Positions 62,601 through 64,000 of a stretch of 64,000 nucleotides of DNA are shown here, piece by piece. The position numbers and the translations under genes were made by a program. The stretch is from contig OZ244043.1 in assembly GCA_965215215.1 (NCBI GenBank), forward strand, positions 1,302,001 through 1,366,000, in the 5' to 3' direction. The first letter of the stretch is position 1; every line of letters begins with the position of its first letter. The notes below the pieces were generated by a model. The model ran no database searches and was not told where the DNA came from. It saw only the letters and a program-made list of their open reading frames with translations. This DNA is from CALDTK01 sp965215215. Lineage in GTDB: Bacteria; Bacteroidota; Bacteroidia; Chitinophagales; Saprospiraceae.

Positions 62601-63588
62601 TATCGACGACGGTTACGACAACGACAACACCTCCCGCGCTGTGACCAACGCACCCGCAGCCGGAGCCGGCCTAACCCCGGCCAGCCACCCCGAGCGAGCA
62701 GCCTCGCAAAACGAACGCGACTGGCGTCACGCCGACCTTAACGTGGAAGGCTTCGTATTCGAAGACGCCAACGGCGACGGCATCCGCGGCCCCCTCGAGC
62801 GCGGCATCTCCGGTGCAACCGTGGCACTTCACCAAAACGGGACGCTGGTAACGAGCACCACTACCGACGGGCAGGGTGACTACATTTTCCTACGTCAACC
62901 TGCCGGCACGGGCTACACCGTACTTTTCTCGAAGCCGGCTGGCTACGGCCCCGCAAGTCCGAAGGACGCGAGCTGGAGCGATGACAACGACTCGGACGCC
63001 GACGAGGCCACCGGAGAGACCGACCCTTTCAGCCTGGCTACCAACACAACGCTCGCCCCGACTTCGGCTGGGTACGGCGAGGCCGCACTACCGATTACGT
63101 TGACGGGCTTCCGGGCGGACGCCAAGGCTTGCGACGTAGTGATCAGCTGGTCGACCGCGGCCGAGTGGAATGCAAGTCACTTCACGGTGGAGGTTCGCAG
63201 CGACGTGAGCGGCTGGACGGAGCTAGCCCGTGAGGCGGCAAACAACCGCGCGAGCAGCTACTCGGTAGCGGACGCGCAGGCCGGGCGCACCTCTTACTAC
63301 CGGCTGAAGAGTGTAGACCTCGACGGAACGGTTATTACCTCCCGCGTAGTGACGGCGTCGACGAGTTGCGAGCTAGCACCAGCGGTCTACGCTTACCCGA
63401 ACCCTACCGGTGGGGAGCTTACGCTGGCCAACGTATCGAACGAGATCCGCACGGCACTGGCCGTAGACCTACTCGGTCGTGGCACGCAGCTATCGGTTAG
63501 CAACGGCCGCGTCGATTTGAGCGCGCTCAGCCCCGGTCGCTACGCCCTCCGCGTAGGCAGCGATGTGATTTCCGTACTCCGTCGCTAA
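59677..63588 (+). CDS. Very large surface protein with thrombospondin type 3 repeats and T9SS sorting tail
   Basis: 1,303 residues; signal peptide MMCTSRTFTSTAAICLVLGGGTLADAQ. Residues to about 470 are beta-rich with no named fold. From about 475 to 990 come many calcium-binding thrombospondin type 3 segments (DSDADGIADDVDQDDDNDG, DSDGDGLADPYDLDSNGNG), broken near 505-630 by a beta-sandwich insert. About 1020-1125 is an SdrD B-like domain (GFVFEDANGDGIRG). The end (from AYPNPTGGELTLANV, about 1238) is a T9SS type A C-terminal domain, which sends the protein to the cell surface. It is likely an adhesin or stalk protein. Confidence 0.88.
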   Translation: MMCTSRTFTSTAAICLVLGGGTLADAQVTKYLMPATNTVTCSTPATLDGNSQTYVQGNDGTGKEGSTYFADGTSRPAYDKIKVWVEDPTDEIIYFGATAAAGSTNIEYRFKDPTGAIIYQGTVASAVGQPGYIARDRIQAYLGPNQLDGTTCGYDAVEVTTAVRGEHTLEFRNAANDKAKYRMHPVDVTVGRNIAATPSAVDGRVYAKRWHLTTNDATNGNHTIFHTYTPDSVVVAFDMNGMQPWGFAVNFNRFGSDNTGNLEEDRRSNADQDSPAEYPVFLTNPDLAVWPNPAPIAFSISSFNECKTGSFYCVNIASNRETQYNVYLDLDGSGAYEQDGRDVVFPYRTVSPGDNCIPWDGRDNFGAEVPQGSGGKVIVEMLAGLTHFPVWDAEIVPNGFNASIARPLGLDAPKLYWDNTKLKEAKPIAPSTVSNYDGCTGNCNAYTGSNNENVNTWVATVAKTANRVFTLNGICDSDADGIADDVDQDDDNDGISDEQEGLVTTTINVEKYVSQITNSSATSPTRVVGAPDGYAARLNASNFVSVQLVTAVPAGGTFDVIYSARNAADELRVEAWNGSAWVTIATLTGVAGNALVPRPVAMSGGFSSNRFRLTSNAAGMRLDALAYGQPVSQSTAPDSDGDGLADPYDLDSNGNGIPDLIEAGGTDTDGDGRVDGLAANGSIPAGQDADADGWIDALDDTDGQAGTPIDIAADLDSDGVVNYLDLDDDQDGLSDLMEVGGTDVDGDGRLDTPSDADGDGLADEIDPTDGLAAGSGAPHFTTAADGNGDNLPDTPCSTCDFDGDGYADYADLDSDNDGIPDSIEGGEDADANGVIAGDDANSDGLIDGNLGLQPRDTDGDGLRDAVDLDADDDGIVDNTEAFGTGAYTVPSGTYDADGLDTAYDGAAGAHGGSTTIPVDTDGDGLADYVDLDSDDDSSPDAVEGHDTNGDDVVDGSDSSPANTGAPTGFDADRDGIDDGYDNDNTSRAVTNAPAAGAGLTPASHPERAASQNERDWRHADLNVEGFVFEDANGDGIRGPLERGISGATVALHQNGTLVTSTTTDGQGDYIFLRQPAGTGYTVLFSKPAGYGPASPKDASWSDDNDSDADEATGETDPFSLATNTTLAPTSAGYGEAALPITLTGFRADAKACDVVISWSTAAEWNASHFTVEVRSDVSGWTELAREAANNRASSYSVADAQAGRTSYYRLKSVDLDGTVITSRVVTASTSCELAPAVYAYPNPTGGELTLANVSNEIRTALAVDLLGRGTQLSVSNGRVDLSALSPGRYALRVGSDVISVLRR

Positions 63589-63594
63589 CCCCCG

Positions 63595-64000
63595 CTAAAG
63601 CATGTACCCGGCCTCCCGGTAGATTGCCGCGAGCACCACTTGGCCCACATCGCCGAGGGTGCTCCGGTCGATGACCGGGAGGTCGTCGTCGTGGGTGTGC
63701 CAGTGCTCACCGAAGGCCAGCTCCCCCCCGAGCGGTCGGTAGATGATGTCGACGGTCGGGAAGCCGGCGATGGTGTTCACGAAGAAGTGGTCGTCGGTGG
63801 CGTAGCCGATGTTGTCGTTCACGAAGCGCTCCCCCTTGCCCATCCTTCGGGCCAGCGCCCAGATGCGCTGTTGCACGTCGCCGGCGAACTTCCTCGAGTA
63901 ACCCTCCTTGCCGAACACAGCTCCCTCGGCGCCGACCATGTCCAGCAGGATACCCCACTCGGGTCCGTAGCCCGCCGGTACGGGGTTGGCCGCCCAGGCC
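63595..64000 (-). CDS. M28-family metallopeptidase, C-terminal part (runs off the window)
   Basis: The frame is open to base 64000, so the N-terminus is outside. Visible: GPEWGILLDMVGAEGAVF (metal-binding Asp in LDMVGA), RKFAGDVQQRIWALARRMG, FPTVDIIYRPLG and HWHTHDDD with the final His ligand. This is the M28 aminopeptidase / glutaminyl cyclase-like fold. Directly after the large surface protein on the opposite strand (6 bp between stops). Confidence 0.82.
   Translation of the reverse strand, partial: AWAANPVPAGYGPEWGILLDMVGAEGAVFGKEGYSRKFAGDVQQRIWALARRMGKGERFVNDNIGYATDDHFFVNTIAGFPTVDIIYRPLGGELAFGEHWHTHDDDLPVIDRSTLGDVGQVVLAAIYREAGYML

Overview
The window looks like chromosome from a high-GC member of the Bacteroidota. 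The evidence is a type IX secretion (T9SS) sorting tail, DUF4252 proteins behind an ECF sigma factor, a DUF4249/TonB receptor pair, an OmpP1/FadL porin, BshA of bacillithiol synthesis, and few clear Shine-Dalgarno sequences. A Saprospiria (Lewinella-like) host is my inference; no rRNA gene is present to confirm it.

Layout. 0-10 kb: housekeeping and envelope genes (SPOR-domain fragment, DUF4197, folB, glutaryl-CoA dehydrogenase, OmpA protein, tRNA-Met, TPR protein, zinc-ribbon coiled coil, Nif3, PhoD, pyrophosphatase). 10.2-10.75 kb: a dense block of GC-rich tandem and inverted repeats. 10.75-13.1 kb: sigma factor, membrane protein and two DUF4252-type proteins in one operon. 13.1-17 kb: dapA, an accA with a 13-copy repeat tail, and unknown genes. 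17.2-21.8 kb: a DEAD-box helicase running in frame out of a decayed GH15 glucoamylase pseudogene, then acs in very GC-rich DNA. 22-28 kb: S9 peptidase, peroxiredoxin-like protein, SRAP, dnaN, nadD. 28.1-33.5 kb: an AT-rich accessory island (TonB receptor, DUF4249 lipoprotein, unknown lipoprotein) ending at an IS3 remnant. 33.7-43.5 kb: nuclease, FadL, low-complexity secreted protein, proS, ChbG-like deacetylase, DMT transporter, phytase-like esterase. 43.9-51 kb: a second accessory region with a complete IS66 element (8-bp target duplication) inside a lipoprotein gene, a D-Ala-D-Ala dipeptidase, a RhuM-Fic/Doc fusion, and an Rpn nuclease remnant beside bcp. 51.7-64 kb: AraC regulator, dihaem cytochrome, tesB, START protein, bshA, GH3, a trans-sulfuration enzyme, a giant thrombospondin-type-3 T9SS protein and a partial M28 peptidase.

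The most unusual signal is not a gene. The 14-mer GTTTTRGCGAAAGC (R = A or G) occurs ten times exactly and at least seven more times with one mismatch, on both strands. It lies inside genes in several reading frames and also between genes, and it is absent from the two accessory regions. Chance predicts about 0.001 exact copies in 64 kb. Its core GCGAAAGC is a known ultra-stable single-stranded DNA mini-hairpin, and most one-mismatch copies change only the free position of a GNAA loop. It behaves like a selected genome-wide DNA signal (uptake, recombination, segregation or protein binding) rather than a protein motif.
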